DNA from: Streptomyces niveus
Lineage (GTDB): Bacteria > Actinomycetota > Actinomycetes > Streptomycetales > Streptomycetaceae
NCBI RefSeq assembly: GCF_001723055.1
Contig: NZ_MDCR01000323.1
Location: 1-38,040 of the forward strand
Length of the DNA: 38,040 bases
Direction: 5' to 3'
Both the position numbers and the translations under genes were made by a program. This document shows, one piece after another, positions 6,933-14,089 of this stretch (its first letter is position 1; every line of letters begins with the position of its first letter). Under the pieces are notes generated by a model. It saw only the letters and a program-made list of their open reading frames with translations, was not told where the DNA came from and made no database searches.

Positions 6933-7794
6933 GTGAGCGTGGACGCGGAGGGTACGGAGACGGACGAGCCCGGTTGGGAGGTCGACCCCGACGACGAGTC
7001 GGGCGCGGCTGTCGTCGCGACGGTCGGTAGGCAGCTACGGCTACGACGCGAGGCGGCCGGCCTACGCGCGGCGGAGTTCGCCCTGGCGATCGGTTACGGC
7101 GAGGACCTGGTCTACAAGGTCGAGTCGGGCGCACGGATTCCCCGGCCGGAGTACCTGGACAAGGCGGACAAGGTACTGCGGGCGGCGGGCATGATCGCCG
7201 CGATGAAGCAGGACGTGGCGGAGGTCCGGTATCCGAAGAAGGTTCGGGACTTGGCGAGGTTGGAGGCGAAAGCCGTTGAGTTGCTCTCGTACGGAAACCA
7301 CAACCTGCACGGCTTGTTGCAGACCGAAGCGCACGCACGGGCGCTGCTCGGAACACGTCGCCCCGCGTACTCGCAGGACGAGTTGGAACGCATGCTGAGC
7401 GCGCGCTTGACGCGACAGTCCATCTTTGAGCGGTCACCCGCTCCGGATCTGAGTTTTGTCCTGGAGGAAGTGACGGTTCGTCGCCGTATCGGGGGAGGTC
7501 GGCGGCGCGGCAGTAGTTGCAAAACCTGCTGGAGGTAGGGAAGTTGCGGAACGTCGAGATCCAGGTGATGCCGACCGACCGATGGGACCACCCCGGAACG
7601 GGTGGGAAGATCCAGGTGCTGAAGTTCCCAGACGGTTCAGCGGTGGGCCGTACCGATGATGAGTACGGAGGGAGCCCTGTCTCTGACCCGCGCTATCTTC
7701 GGATCCTGGACTGCGGCATGGCATCATCCGGGCGGGGGCTCTCACCCCACAGGAGTCGCAGGCCTTCATCGAGCGAGTGCTGGGGGAAACATGA
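6933..7794 (+). pseudogene. Decayed XRE/DUF5753 (WhiJ-type) transcriptional regulator
   Basis: The gene begins at GTG 6933 behind AAGGAGG. It encodes an N-terminal XRE helix-turn-helix (VGRQLRLRREAAGLRAAEFALAIGYGEDLVYKVESGARIP), then the DUF5753 ligand-like domain (HNLHGLLQTEAHARALL, LSFVLEEVTVRRRIGG). Three lesions follow. A -1 frameshift lies near 7497 after RRRIGG. A TAG at 7514-7516 sits where a CAG would give RQQLQNLLEVG. A second -1 frameshift near 7708 moves from DPRYLRILD to LRHGIIRAGALTPQESQAF. The third frame ends with TGA at 7792, overlapping the ATG of the DUF397 gene exactly as in intact pairs. As read, only about 200 residues are translated. Sequencing error is less likely with a nonsense codon plus two indels. 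Confidence 0.8.
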
Positions 7795-7988
7795 TCCGCG
7801 AGAACGCTCCCGAGCTGGAATGGTTCAAGAGCACATATAGCGACAGCAGCAACGGCAACGACTGCGTCGCGGTGGCCACCACACCCACCTCCGTGCGCGT
7901 CCGCGACTCCAAGAACGCCCAAGGCCCCCGCCTCGGCGTCTCACCCGCCGCATGGGCGAGTTTCCTCACGTACGCGTCAGGGCGCTGA
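7791..7988 (+). CDS. DUF397 small protein, partner of the XRE regulator
   Basis: This is a 65-residue protein: an N-terminal segment ELEWFKSTYSDSSNGNDCVAVA, the strand VRVRDSKNAQGPRLGVSP, and AWASFL near the end. This is the complete DUF397 pattern. In Streptomyces these proteins are encoded next to XRE/DUF5753 regulators and are thought to bind them, as in the whiJ locus. Here the reading frame is intact although the upstream regulator is broken. The start ATG at 7791 overlaps the ancestral regulator stop as ATGA. With premature termination upstream at 7514-7538, coupled translation would be weakened, so the gene may be on its way to loss. Confidence 0.85.
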   Translation: MIRENAPELEWFKSTYSDSSNGNDCVAVATTPTSVRVRDSKNAQGPRLGVSPAAWASFLTYASGR

Positions 7989-8190
7989 TCCGCCCCAAGC
8001 CGTAACCAGCAGCGTGTCCGCAGTGCACGGCCCGTTCCCGGTGGCCGGCAGTACGTCGACGGTGATCCCGGTGAAGCCCGCCTTGTCCAGGATCTTCCTC
8101 TACACGTGCCCCTGGAGCACCCAGCGGCGCATGACAGCTGCCGCACCCTCCGGTGTCTTCGCAGAGACATCGGCAGCCACGGCAGACTTG
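7977..8190 (-). pseudogene. Remnant of a coding gene, possibly methyltransferase C-terminus
   Basis: One minus-strand frame reads KTPEGAAAVMRRWVLQGHV, then TAG (8100-8102), then RKILDKAGFTGITVDVLPAT and TADTLLVTAWGGSAP, stopping at 7977-7979. The segment AGFTGITV...LLVTA resembles the last strands of class I SAM-dependent methyltransferases. There is an in-frame stop, no start, and the upstream part is replaced by the heptamer repeat at 8191. It overlaps the end of the convergent DUF397 gene by 12 bp. The family call is tentative and rests on this short tail only. Confidence 0.35.
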
Positions 8191-8246
8191 GTGCGAGGTG
8201 CGAGGTGCGAGGTGCGAGGTGCGAGGTGCGAGGTGCCAGGTGCGAG
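8191..8246. repeat. Heptanucleotide tandem repeat, 8 units of GTGCGAG
   Basis: Eight head-to-tail units of 7 bases run from 8191 to 8246. All are GTGCGAG except the seventh, GTGCCAG. Seven is not a multiple of three, so unit gain or loss would shift any reading frame. The array sits exactly where the methyltransferase-like remnant loses its similarity. Slipped-strand expansion is the likely origin. Confidence 0.9.
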
Positions 8247-8616
8247 CACAGGTCGGTGGCCATCGCATGCTGGGCCGCAGAGGCGTCAAGGCGTCGACCG
8301 CAACCACTTGGGCGCGCCGACCCCGCCCGTTCGCCGTTCGCGCTCAGCACGGGCGCACCCATAGTGGTGCCGGAGGTCGTCCGTAGCTGTCACTCACCCC
8401 ATCGTGCCGGGCGCCGGCCGGTGGCAGGTCCATTCGTCGGGATCTCATCCGGGTTGGTCTCGGCGCACCCCACCGAGCAGGCCCGGCGCCACCCCCACAT
8501 CAGCGGGGTACGTGAACACCACGCCTCCGCGGTGCTGACTGCCCGACTCCGAGCGGCCATCGGCGGGTGCTTCCGTCGGTGTGGCGGCCCGGGCTGCCTC
8601 GCCTGTACGCCGCCGC
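8247..8616. other. Gap without a recognisable gene
   Basis: These 370 bases lie between the heptamer repeat and the DUF1059 gene. Open frames cross it on both strands, as expected at this GC content, but none has a ribosome site, a recognisable motif or a consistent codon pattern. It may be degraded coding DNA continuous with the remnant at 7977-8190. I see no RNA gene or clear terminator. Confidence 0.4.
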
Positions 8617-8808
8617 TCACGCGTGCTGCGGCATCTCGTCCTTCAGGTTGGACCGGATCTGGGCCCGCAGTTCCGCCGTGTTCTCGTGGCCGTGGACCGA
8701 GGCCGCGTGTTCGCTCGCGGCGCGGACCACCTCGTCCTCCTCGCCCGTGATCGCGAGGGTGCAGTTCGTCTCGCTCGGCATATCGCGGCAATCGACTACT
8801 TTGCGCAT
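8617..8808 (-). CDS. DUF1059 domain small protein
   Basis: This is a 63-residue protein starting MRKVVDCRDMPSETNCTLAITGEEDEV and continuing VRAASEHAASVHGHENTAELRAQIRSNLKDE. The conserved Cys7 and Cys16, the GEEDEV turn and the HAxxVHGH helix are the DUF1059 signature. The function is unknown; the Cys/His residues suggest metal or redox use but this is inference. The start is ATG at 8808 with GGAGG (8817-8821) upstream. It is a single gene facing away from rpsJ, so the 488-bp gap to rpsJ must hold two divergent promoters. Confidence 0.85.
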   Translation of the reverse strand: MRKVVDCRDMPSETNCTLAITGEEDEVVRAASEHAASVHGHENTAELRAQIRSNLKDEMPQHA

Positions 8809-8928
8809 GATGCACCTCCATGTACCAGTATCCTCCTGTTCGGATGACTCTGGCCAGGTCCCGCGTGCGCATTCGCGGCAGCCGCACGGTTCGCCCGTTC
8901 CCCCGTGGGGTACGCTCTCCGGCCGCGA

Positions 8929-8959
8929 TTGGCCAGGGCTCCGGGGCATATGGCACACT
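8929..8959 (+). promoter_or_regulatory. Candidate promoter of the S10 operon
   Basis: TTGGCC (8929-8934) is followed at a 18-19 base distance by GCACAC/CACACT (8953-8959). The -10 match to TANNNT is poor and the spacer is long, so this is a candidate only. It would give a leader of about 330 nt before rpsJ, consistent with the series of hairpins there. No better pair was seen in 8809-9296. Confidence 0.35.
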
Positions 8960-8994
8960 GCACAGGTTGCTCGGTTGAGTGCCGATGCTGCGCG

Positions 8995-9250
8995 CCTCCC
9001 GTCGGGAGGACCGGAAGCGAGTCCCACAGTACTCGTCGTCCCATCTGCCGCTCACGGCAGCGCTGGGGCGGACGTACGGGAATCTTCTGGGAAGTGTCAG
9101 CGGGGTACCGGCCAGGCACCCGGTGGGCGTTCGTCCCCGGTCTCGTGGTCTTCAGGGCCGCACCCCCTTGCAGGGAAATCCTTCGGGATGTCTTCGAAGA
9201 GGGGATGCGACACGCCCGACCGCGTGGGTCGGAGGGGGCGGTAGACCCCC
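8995..9250 (+). promoter_or_regulatory. Structured 5' leader of rpsJ (hairpin series)
   Basis: Perfect short hairpins follow one another. CCTCCC-GTC-GGGAGG is at 8995-9009, and ATCC-TTCG-GGAT with a UUCG tetraloop is at 9178-9189. The palindrome TCTTCGAAGA is at 9191-9200, CCGACC/GGTCGG with a 5-nt loop at 9216-9232, and GGGGG/CCCCC with a 7-nt loop at 9234-9250. The last ends 46 bases before the rpsJ ATG. In E. coli the S10 leader is the target of L4 control. Such control here is only a possibility. Confidence 0.45.
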
Positions 9251-9296
9251 ACCAGGGCGCCAGAGCGTTTCGAGAGAACAGGACTACTGAGTAGCC

Positions 9297-9605
9297 ATGG
9301 CGGGACAGAAGATCCGCATCCGGCTCAAGGCCTACGACCACGAGGTCATCGACTCTTCGGCGAAGAAGATCGTCGAGACGGTGACTCGCACTGGTGCGTC
9401 GGTCGCGGGCCCGGTGCCGCTGCCCACTGAGAAGAACGTGTACTGCGTCATCAAGTCGCCGCACAAGTACAAGGACTCGCGCGAGCACTTCGAGATGCGC
9501 ACGCACAAGCGCCTGATCGACATCCTCGACCCGACGCCCAAGACCGTTGACTCGTTGATGCGCCTGGACCTTCCGGCCGGCGTCGACATCGAGATCAAGC
9601 TCTGA
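9297..9605 (+). CDS. rpsJ: 30S ribosomal protein S10
   Basis: This is a 102-residue protein, the usual length. MAGQKIRIRLKAYDHEVIDSSAKKIVETV and the loop SPHKYKDSREHFEMRTHKRLIDI are the S10 hallmarks; the loop reaches into the 30S head. S10 also joins NusB in antitermination complexes. It is the first gene of the S10 operon, after a long structured leader. rplC starts 14 bp after the stop. The ribosome site before ATG 9297 is weak (GAGAGAACAGGAC, 9271-9283), a possible point of translational control. Unlike enterobacteria, tuf and fusA are not directly upstream. Confidence 0.98.
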   Translation: MAGQKIRIRLKAYDHEVIDSSAKKIVETVTRTGASVAGPVPLPTEKNVYCVIKSPHKYKDSREHFEMRTHKRLIDILDPTPKTVDSLMRLDLPAGVDIEIKL

Positions 9606-9619
9606 GAGGCGCGGAAGAG

Positions 9620-10264
9620 ATGGCAAAGCAGATCAAGGGTGTCCTGGGCGAGAAGCTCGGCATGACCCAGGTCTGGGACGAGAACAACCGTGTCGTCCCG
9701 GTGACCGTGGTCAAGGCCGGACCCTGCGTTGTAACCCAGGTCCGTACGAATGACTCCGACGGCTACGAGTCGGTCCAGATCGCCTTCGGCGAGATCGACC
9801 CGCGCAAGGTGAACAAGCCCCTCAAGGGTCACTTCGCCAAGGCCGACGTGACCCCCCGCCGCCACCTGGTGGAGCTCCGCACCTCCGACGCCGCCGAGTA
9901 CACGCTCGGCCAGGAGGTCACCGCCGCTGTGTTCGAGTCCGGCGTCCGCGTGGACGTCACGGGCAAGAGCAAGGGCAAGGGCTTCGCCGGTGTCATGAAG
10001 CGTCACAACTTCAAGGGCCTCGGCGCCGGTCACGGAACCCAGCGCAAGCACCGCTCTCCCGGCTCCATCGGTGGCTGCGCCACCCCGGGCCGTGTGTTCA
10101 AGGGCCTCCGCATGGCGGGTCGCATGGGCAACGAGCGGGTCACCACTCAGAACCTGACCGTTCACGCCGTTGACGCGGAGAAGGGCCTGCTCCTCATCAA
10201 GGGCGCGGTCCCCGGTCCGAACGGCGGCCTCGTCCTGGTCCGCACCGCGGCGAAGGGGGCCTGA
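9620..10264 (+). CDS. rplC: 50S ribosomal protein L3
   Basis: This is a 214-residue protein. The start KGVLGEKLGMTQVWDENNRVVPVTVV and the long central loop (GKGKGFAGVMKRHNFKG, GHGTQRKHRSPGSIGG, RVFKGLRMAGRMG) match L3. The loop extends toward the peptidyl-transferase centre of 23S rRNA. The Gln in the GHGTQRKHR loop is the site methylated by PrmB in other bacteria. GGAAGAG precedes ATG 9620. rplD begins 4 bp after the stop. The gene is typical of its family in every visible respect. Confidence 0.98.
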   Translation: MAKQIKGVLGEKLGMTQVWDENNRVVPVTVVKAGPCVVTQVRTNDSDGYESVQIAFGEIDPRKVNKPLKGHFAKADVTPRRHLVELRTSDAAEYTLGQEVTAAVFESGVRVDVTGKSKGKGFAGVMKRHNFKGLGAGHGTQRKHRSPGSIGGCATPGRVFKGLRMAGRMGNERVTTQNLTVHAVDAEKGLLLIKGAVPGPNGGLVLVRTAAKGA

Positions 10265-10268
10265 AGAC

Positions 10269-10928
10269 ATGAGCACCATCGACATCATGTCGCCCTCGGG
10301 CGACAAGTCCGGGACCGTTGAGCTCCCGGCCGAGATCTTCGACGCCAAGGTCAGCATCCCGCTGATCCACCAGGTCGTCGTCGCGCAGCTGGCCGCCGCC
10401 CGTCAGGGCACGCACAAGGTCAAGCGCCGTGGCGAGGTCCGTGGTGGTGGCAAGAAGCCTTACCGCCAGAAGGGCACCGGCCGCGCCCGTCAGGGTTCGA
10501 CCCGTGCGCCGCAGTTCGCCGGCGGTGGCGTCGTACACGGCCCCACCCCGCGTGACTACTCGCAGCGGACCCCCAAGAAGATGAAGGTCGCCGCCCTGCG
10601 CGGGGCCCTCTCGGACCGGGCCCGCAACGCTCGTATCCACGTCGTCTCCGACGTGGTCGAGGGCGCGGCGTCCACCAAGGCCGCCAAGACCCTGCTCGGC
10701 AAGGTCAGTGAGCGCAAGCACGTGCTCCTGGTCGTCGAGCGGAGCGACGAGGCCGCGTGGCTGTCCGCGCGCAACCTCCCCGAGGTCCACCTGCTGGACC
10801 CGGGACAGCTCAACACGTACGACGTGCTTGTCTCCGACGACGTGGTCTTCACCAAGGCCGCCTTCGAGTCCTTCGTGTCCGGCGGGGCTGCGCGACAGAC
10901 TGCCGAGACCGAGGGGAGCGAAGCCTGA
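10269..10928 (+). CDS. rplD: 50S ribosomal protein L4
   Basis: This is a 219-residue protein. It contains the conserved extended loop GGGKKPYRQKGTGRARQGSTRAPQF, which lines the peptide exit tunnel and is a site of macrolide resistance mutations in other bacteria. The N-terminal VELPAEIFDAKVSIPLIHQVV and C-terminal LLVVERSDEAAW belong to the globular L4 domain. In E. coli L4 represses its own operon. The start is ATG 10269, and GGGGGCCTGAAG before it gives a weak site, suggesting coupling with rplC. The stop overlaps the rplW start (TGATG). Confidence 0.98.
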   Translation: MSTIDIMSPSGDKSGTVELPAEIFDAKVSIPLIHQVVVAQLAAARQGTHKVKRRGEVRGGGKKPYRQKGTGRARQGSTRAPQFAGGGVVHGPTPRDYSQRTPKKMKVAALRGALSDRARNARIHVVSDVVEGAASTKAAKTLLGKVSERKHVLLVVERSDEAAWLSARNLPEVHLLDPGQLNTYDVLVSDDVVFTKAAFESFVSGGAARQTAETEGSEA

Positions 10929-11245
10929 TGGCCGAGATCACCAGCAAGACCTACACGGACCCGCGTGACGTTCTCGTCAAGCCCGTGGTGTCCGAGAAGA
11001 GCTACGCGCTGCTCGACGAGAACAAGTACACGTTCATCGTCGCGCCCGGCTCCAACAAGACCCAGATCAAGCAGGCCGTGGAAGCGGTCTTCTCGGTCAA
11101 GGTCACCGGGGTCAACACGATCAACCGGCAGGGCAAGCGCAAGCGCACCCGCACCGGTTTCGGCAAGCGCGCTGACACCAAGCGCGCCATCGTGACCCTC
11201 GCCGAGGGCGACCGTATCGACATCTTCGGCGGCCCGACTTCCTAA
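10928..11245 (+). CDS. rplW: 50S ribosomal protein L23
   Basis: This is a 105-residue protein. DPRDVLVKPVVSEKSYALLDENKYTFIV, the acidic and basic strand KTQIKQAVEAVFSVKVTGVNTIN, and the extended loop GKRKRTRTGFGKRADTKRAIV are diagnostic. L23 sits at the tunnel exit and docks trigger factor and SRP through a conserved Glu (the VSEKS region). The start overlaps the rplD stop as TGATG, so translation is coupled. GGGGAGCGAAG at 10913-10923 serves as the ribosome site. A 47-bp gap follows before rplB. Confidence 0.98.
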   Translation: MAEITSKTYTDPRDVLVKPVVSEKSYALLDENKYTFIVAPGSNKTQIKQAVEAVFSVKVTGVNTINRQGKRKRTRTGFGKRADTKRAIVTLAEGDRIDIFGGPTS

Positions 11246-11292
11246 CGGGAGTCGGATCGAATCGAAGTCCGGAATATTCCGAGGACTGAGAA

Positions 11293-12129
11293 ATGGGTAT
11301 CCGCAAGTACAAGCCGACGACCCCGGGCCGTCGTGGCTCCAGCGTCGCCGACTTTGTAGAGATCACGCGGTCCACGCCGGAGAAGTCGCTGGTCCGCCCC
11401 CTGCACAGCAAGGGCGGCCGTAACAACGCCGGTCGTGTGACCGTTCGCCACCAGGGTGGTGGACACAAGCGCGCCTTCCGTCTGATCGACTTCCGTCGTC
11501 ACGACAAGGACGGCGTGCCGGCCAAGGTCGCGCACATCGAGTACGACCCGAACCGCACCGCGCGCATCGCGCTCCTGCACTACGCGGACGGCGAGAAGCG
11601 CTACATTCTCGCGCCGCGTGGCCTGACGCAGGGCAGCCGTGTCGAGAACGGCCCGTCCGCCGACATCAAGCCCGGCAACAACCTGGCGCTGCGCAACATC
11701 CCGGTCGGTACGACCATCCACGCCATCGAGCTGCGTCCCGGCGGCGGCGCGAAGTTCGCCCGTTCCGCGGGTACTTCGGTGCAGCTGCTGGCGAAGGAGG
11801 GCTCCATGGCCCACCTTCGTATGCCGTCCGGAGAGATCCGGCTGGTCGACGTCCGCTGCCGCGCCACCATCGGTGAGGTCGGCAACGCCGAGCAGTCGAA
11901 CATCAACTGGGGCAAGGCCGGCCGTATGCGCTGGAAGGGCGTCCGCCCGACCGTCCGCGGTGTCGCCATGAACCCCGTTGACCACCCGCACGGTGGTGGT
12001 GAGGGCAAGACTTCAGGTGGTCGCCACCCGGTCAGCCCGTGGGGTCAGAAGGAAGGTCGTACGCGTTCGCCGAAGAAGGCGAGCAACAAGTACATCGTCC
12101 GCCGCCGCAAGACGAACAAGAAGCGCTAG
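11293..12129 (+). CDS. rplB: 50S ribosomal protein L2
   Basis: This is a 278-residue protein, standard length. It starts MGIRKYKPTTPGRRGSSVADF and carries LHSKGGRNNAGRVTVRHQGGGHKRAFRLIDF (RNA-binding domain). The C-terminal block is NPVDHPHGGGEGKTSGGRHPVSPWG, whose His lies near the peptidyl-transferase centre and is needed for full activity in other bacteria. ATG 11293 follows GAGGACTGAGAA. rpsS begins 12 bp after the stop. L2 is among the first proteins needed for subunit joining. Confidence 0.98.
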   Translation: MGIRKYKPTTPGRRGSSVADFVEITRSTPEKSLVRPLHSKGGRNNAGRVTVRHQGGGHKRAFRLIDFRRHDKDGVPAKVAHIEYDPNRTARIALLHYADGEKRYILAPRGLTQGSRVENGPSADIKPGNNLALRNIPVGTTIHAIELRPGGGAKFARSAGTSVQLLAKEGSMAHLRMPSGEIRLVDVRCRATIGEVGNAEQSNINWGKAGRMRWKGVRPTVRGVAMNPVDHPHGGGEGKTSGGRHPVSPWGQKEGRTRSPKKASNKYIVRRRKTNKKR

Positions 12130-12141
12130 GAGCGGGTTTAG

Positions 12142-12423
12142 ATGCCGCGCAGTCTCAAGAAGGGGCCCTTCGTAGACGGCCACCTCATCAAGAAGGTGGA
12201 CGTCCAGAACGAAGCTGGCACCAAGAACGTCATCAAGACCTGGTCCCGTCGCTCGATGATCATCCCGGCAATGCTGGGCCACACCATCGCGGTGCACAAC
12301 GGCAAGATCCACGTCCCGGTGTTCGTCACCGAGTCGATGGTCGGCCACAAGCTCGGCGAGTTCTCGCCGACTCGCACCTTCCGCGGCCACGTCAAGGACG
12401 ACCGGAAGTCGAAGCGCCGCTAA
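12142..12423 (+). CDS. rpsS: 30S ribosomal protein S19
   Basis: This is a 93-residue protein. MPRSLKKGPFVDGHLIKKV, TWSRRSMIIPAMLGHTIAVHNGKIHVPV and MVGHKLGEFSPTRTFRGH are the complete S19 signature. It binds the 30S head and contacts S13 and the A-site finger. AGGAGCGGG (12128-12136) precedes ATG 12142. rplV follows after 42 bp, or 18 bp if an upstream in-frame ATG of rplV is used. Confidence 0.98.
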   Translation: MPRSLKKGPFVDGHLIKKVDVQNEAGTKNVIKTWSRRSMIIPAMLGHTIAVHNGKIHVPVFVTESMVGHKLGEFSPTRTFRGHVKDDRKSKRR

Positions 12424-12465
12424 CGCGGGGTGGAAACGACTATGACTCACACCGAAGGGACAACC

Positions 12466-12813
12466 ATGGAAGCCAGGGCCCAGGCGCGGTACATCCGCGT
12501 CACGCCCATGAAGGCCCGCCGCGTGGTGGACCTCATCCGTGGCATGGATGCCACGGAGGCTCAGGCGGTCCTGCGTTTCGCCCCGCAGGCCGCGAGCGTG
12601 CCGGTCGGCAAGGTGCTTGACAGCGCCATTGCCAACGCCGCGCACAACTACGACCACCCTGACGCCACTTCGCTGATCATCAGCGAGGCGTACGTGGACG
12701 AGGGTCCGACCCTGAAGCGGTTCCGGCCGCGTGCCCAGGGCCGCGCCTACCGGATCCGTAAGCGGACCAGCCACATCACCGTGGTCGTCAGCAGCAAGGA
12801 AGGAACCCGGTAA
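12466..12813 (+). CDS. rplV: 50S ribosomal protein L22
   Basis: This is a 115-residue protein. MEARAQARYIRVTPMKARRVVDLIRGM opens it, and the beta-hairpin EAYVDEGPTLKRFRPRAQGRAYRIRKRTSHITVVV forms part of the exit tunnel; changes in this hairpin give macrolide resistance in other bacteria. ATG 12466 is chosen because GAAGGGA lies just upstream and homology begins at MEARAQARY; an ATG at 12442 would add MTHTEGTT. The stop overlaps the rpsC start as TAATG. Confidence 0.96.
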   Translation: MEARAQARYIRVTPMKARRVVDLIRGMDATEAQAVLRFAPQAASVPVGKVLDSAIANAAHNYDHPDATSLIISEAYVDEGPTLKRFRPRAQGRAYRIRKRTSHITVVVSSKEGTR

Positions 12814-13664
12814 TGGGCCAGAAGGTTAACCCGCATGGGTTCCGGCTCGGTATCACCACGGACTTCAAGTCCCGCTGGTACGCCGACAAGCTGTACAAGG
12901 ACTACGTCAAGGAAGACGTCGCCATTCGTCGCATGATGACGAAGGGGATGGAGCGTGCCGGTATCTCCAAGGTGGAGATCGAGCGCACCCGTGACCGCGT
13001 CCGCGTGGACATCCACACCGCACGTCCGGGCATCGTCATCGGCCGCCGCGGCGCCGAGGCCGACCGCATCCGCGGCGAGCTGGAGAAGCTGACCGGCAAG
13101 CAGGTCCAGCTGAACATCCTCGAGGTCAAGAACCCCGAGGTCGACGCTCAGCTGGTGGCCCAGGCCGTCGCCGAGCAGCTGTCCTCGCGTGTCTCCTTCC
13201 GTCGCGCCATGCGTAAGAGCATGCAGTCGACGATGAAGGCCGGCGCCAAGGGCATCAAGATCCAGTGCGGTGGCCGCCTCGGCGGCGCCGAGATGTCGCG
13301 CTCGGAGTTCTACCGCGAGGGCCGCGTGCCCCTGCACACGCTCCGTGCCAACGTCGACTACGGCTTCTTCGAGGCCAAGACGACCTTCGGCCGTATCGGC
13401 GTGAAGGTCTGGATCTACAAGGGCGACGTCAAGAACATCGCCGAGGTGCGCGCCGAGAACGCCGCGGCGCGCGCGGGCAACCGTCCGGCCCGTGGTGGCG
13501 GCAACGACCGTCCCGCCGGCCGCGGTGGCCGCGGTGGCGAGCGTGGCGGTCGCGGTGGCCGCAAGCCGCAGCAGGCTCCCGGCGCCGAGGCTCCCAAGGC
13601 CGAGGCGACGGCTGCTCCGGCCGCGGAGGCCGCGCCCTCTTCTACCGGCGGAACGGAGGCCTGA
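12813..13664 (+). CDS. rpsC: 30S ribosomal protein S3 with long Gly/Arg- and Ala-rich tail
   Basis: This is a 283-residue protein. The KH domain (VRVDIHTARPGIVIGRRGAEADRIRGELEKL, with the GxxG-like IGRRG loop) and the C-terminal S3 domain (RAMRKSMQSTMKAGAKGIKIQCGGRLGGAEMSRSE, VWIYKG) are complete by about residue 218. S3 lies at the mRNA entry channel and contributes to helicase activity. About 60 further residues form an RGG-like segment (ARGGGNDRPAGRGGRGGERG) and an Ala/Pro/Glu tail, longer than the ~233-residue E. coli protein. The start overlaps the rplV stop. AAGGAAG lies upstream. Confidence 0.98.
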   Translation: MGQKVNPHGFRLGITTDFKSRWYADKLYKDYVKEDVAIRRMMTKGMERAGISKVEIERTRDRVRVDIHTARPGIVIGRRGAEADRIRGELEKLTGKQVQLNILEVKNPEVDAQLVAQAVAEQLSSRVSFRRAMRKSMQSTMKAGAKGIKIQCGGRLGGAEMSRSEFYREGRVPLHTLRANVDYGFFEAKTTFGRIGVKVWIYKGDVKNIAEVRAENAAARAGNRPARGGGNDRPAGRGGRGGERGGRGGRKPQQAPGAEAPKAEATAAPAAEAAPSSTGGTEA

Positions 13665-13669
13665 CCGAA

Positions 13670-14089
13670 ATGCTGATCCCCCGTAGGGTCAAGCACCGCA
13701 AGCAGCACCACCCGAAGCGCAGCGGAATGTCCAAGGGTGGCACGCAGGTTGCGTTCGGCGAGTACGGCATCCAGGCGCTGACCCCGGCGTACGTGACGAA
13801 CCGTCAGATCGAGGCCGCTCGTATCGCGATGACCCGTCACATCAAGCGTGGCGGCAAGGTCTGGATCAACATCTACCCGGACCGTCCCCTGACGAAGAAG
13901 CCCGCCGAGACCCGCATGGGTTCCGGTAAGGGTTCTCCCGAGTGGTGGATCGCGAACGTCAAGCCCGGTCGGGTGATGTTCGAGCTGTCCTACCCGAACG
14001 AGAAGGTTGCCAAGGAGGCGCTCACCCGCGCCGCCCACAAGCTTCCGATGAAGTGCCGCATCGTTCGGCGCGAGGCAGGTGAGTCGTGA
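13670..14089 (+). CDS. rplP: 50S ribosomal protein L16
   Basis: This is a 139-residue protein. MLIPRRVKHRKQHHPKRSGMSKGGT, ALTPAYVTNRQIEAARIAMTRHIKRGGKVWINIYPD and PAETRMGSGKGSPEWWIANVKPGRVMFEL are diagnostic. L16 helps place the aminoacyl tRNA in the A site and is a target region for evernimicin-type resistance in other bacteria. The start is ATG 13670, 5 bp after the rpsC stop, with GGAACGGAGG upstream (13650-13659). The stop TGA overlaps the rpmC ATG. Confidence 0.98.
   Translation: MLIPRRVKHRKQHHPKRSGMSKGGTQVAFGEYGIQALTPAYVTNRQIEAARIAMTRHIKRGGKVWINIYPDRPLTKKPAETRMGSGKGSPEWWIANVKPGRVMFELSYPNEKVAKEALTRAAHKLPMKCRIVRREAGES

Noticed and set aside
7517..7840. Separate small gene starting at TTG 7517
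   Set aside because: Its first half is the DUF5753 continuation of the broken XRE gene and its end is out-of-frame. It is part of the pseudogene, not a new gene.
8191..8246. CRISPR array
   Set aside because: The units are 7 bases with no spacers, so it is a simple tandem repeat. No CRISPR array or cas gene was seen anywhere in the window.
8106..8750. Plus-strand frame through the heptamer repeat
   Set aside because: There is no ribosome site and the peptide is made of repeat-derived segments. It overlaps the DUF1059 gene antisense.
9606..9619. Search for mobile elements across the ribosomal cluster
   Set aside because: No transposase, integrase or terminal repeats were found between 9297 and 26907. 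Gene order is the normal streptomycete one.
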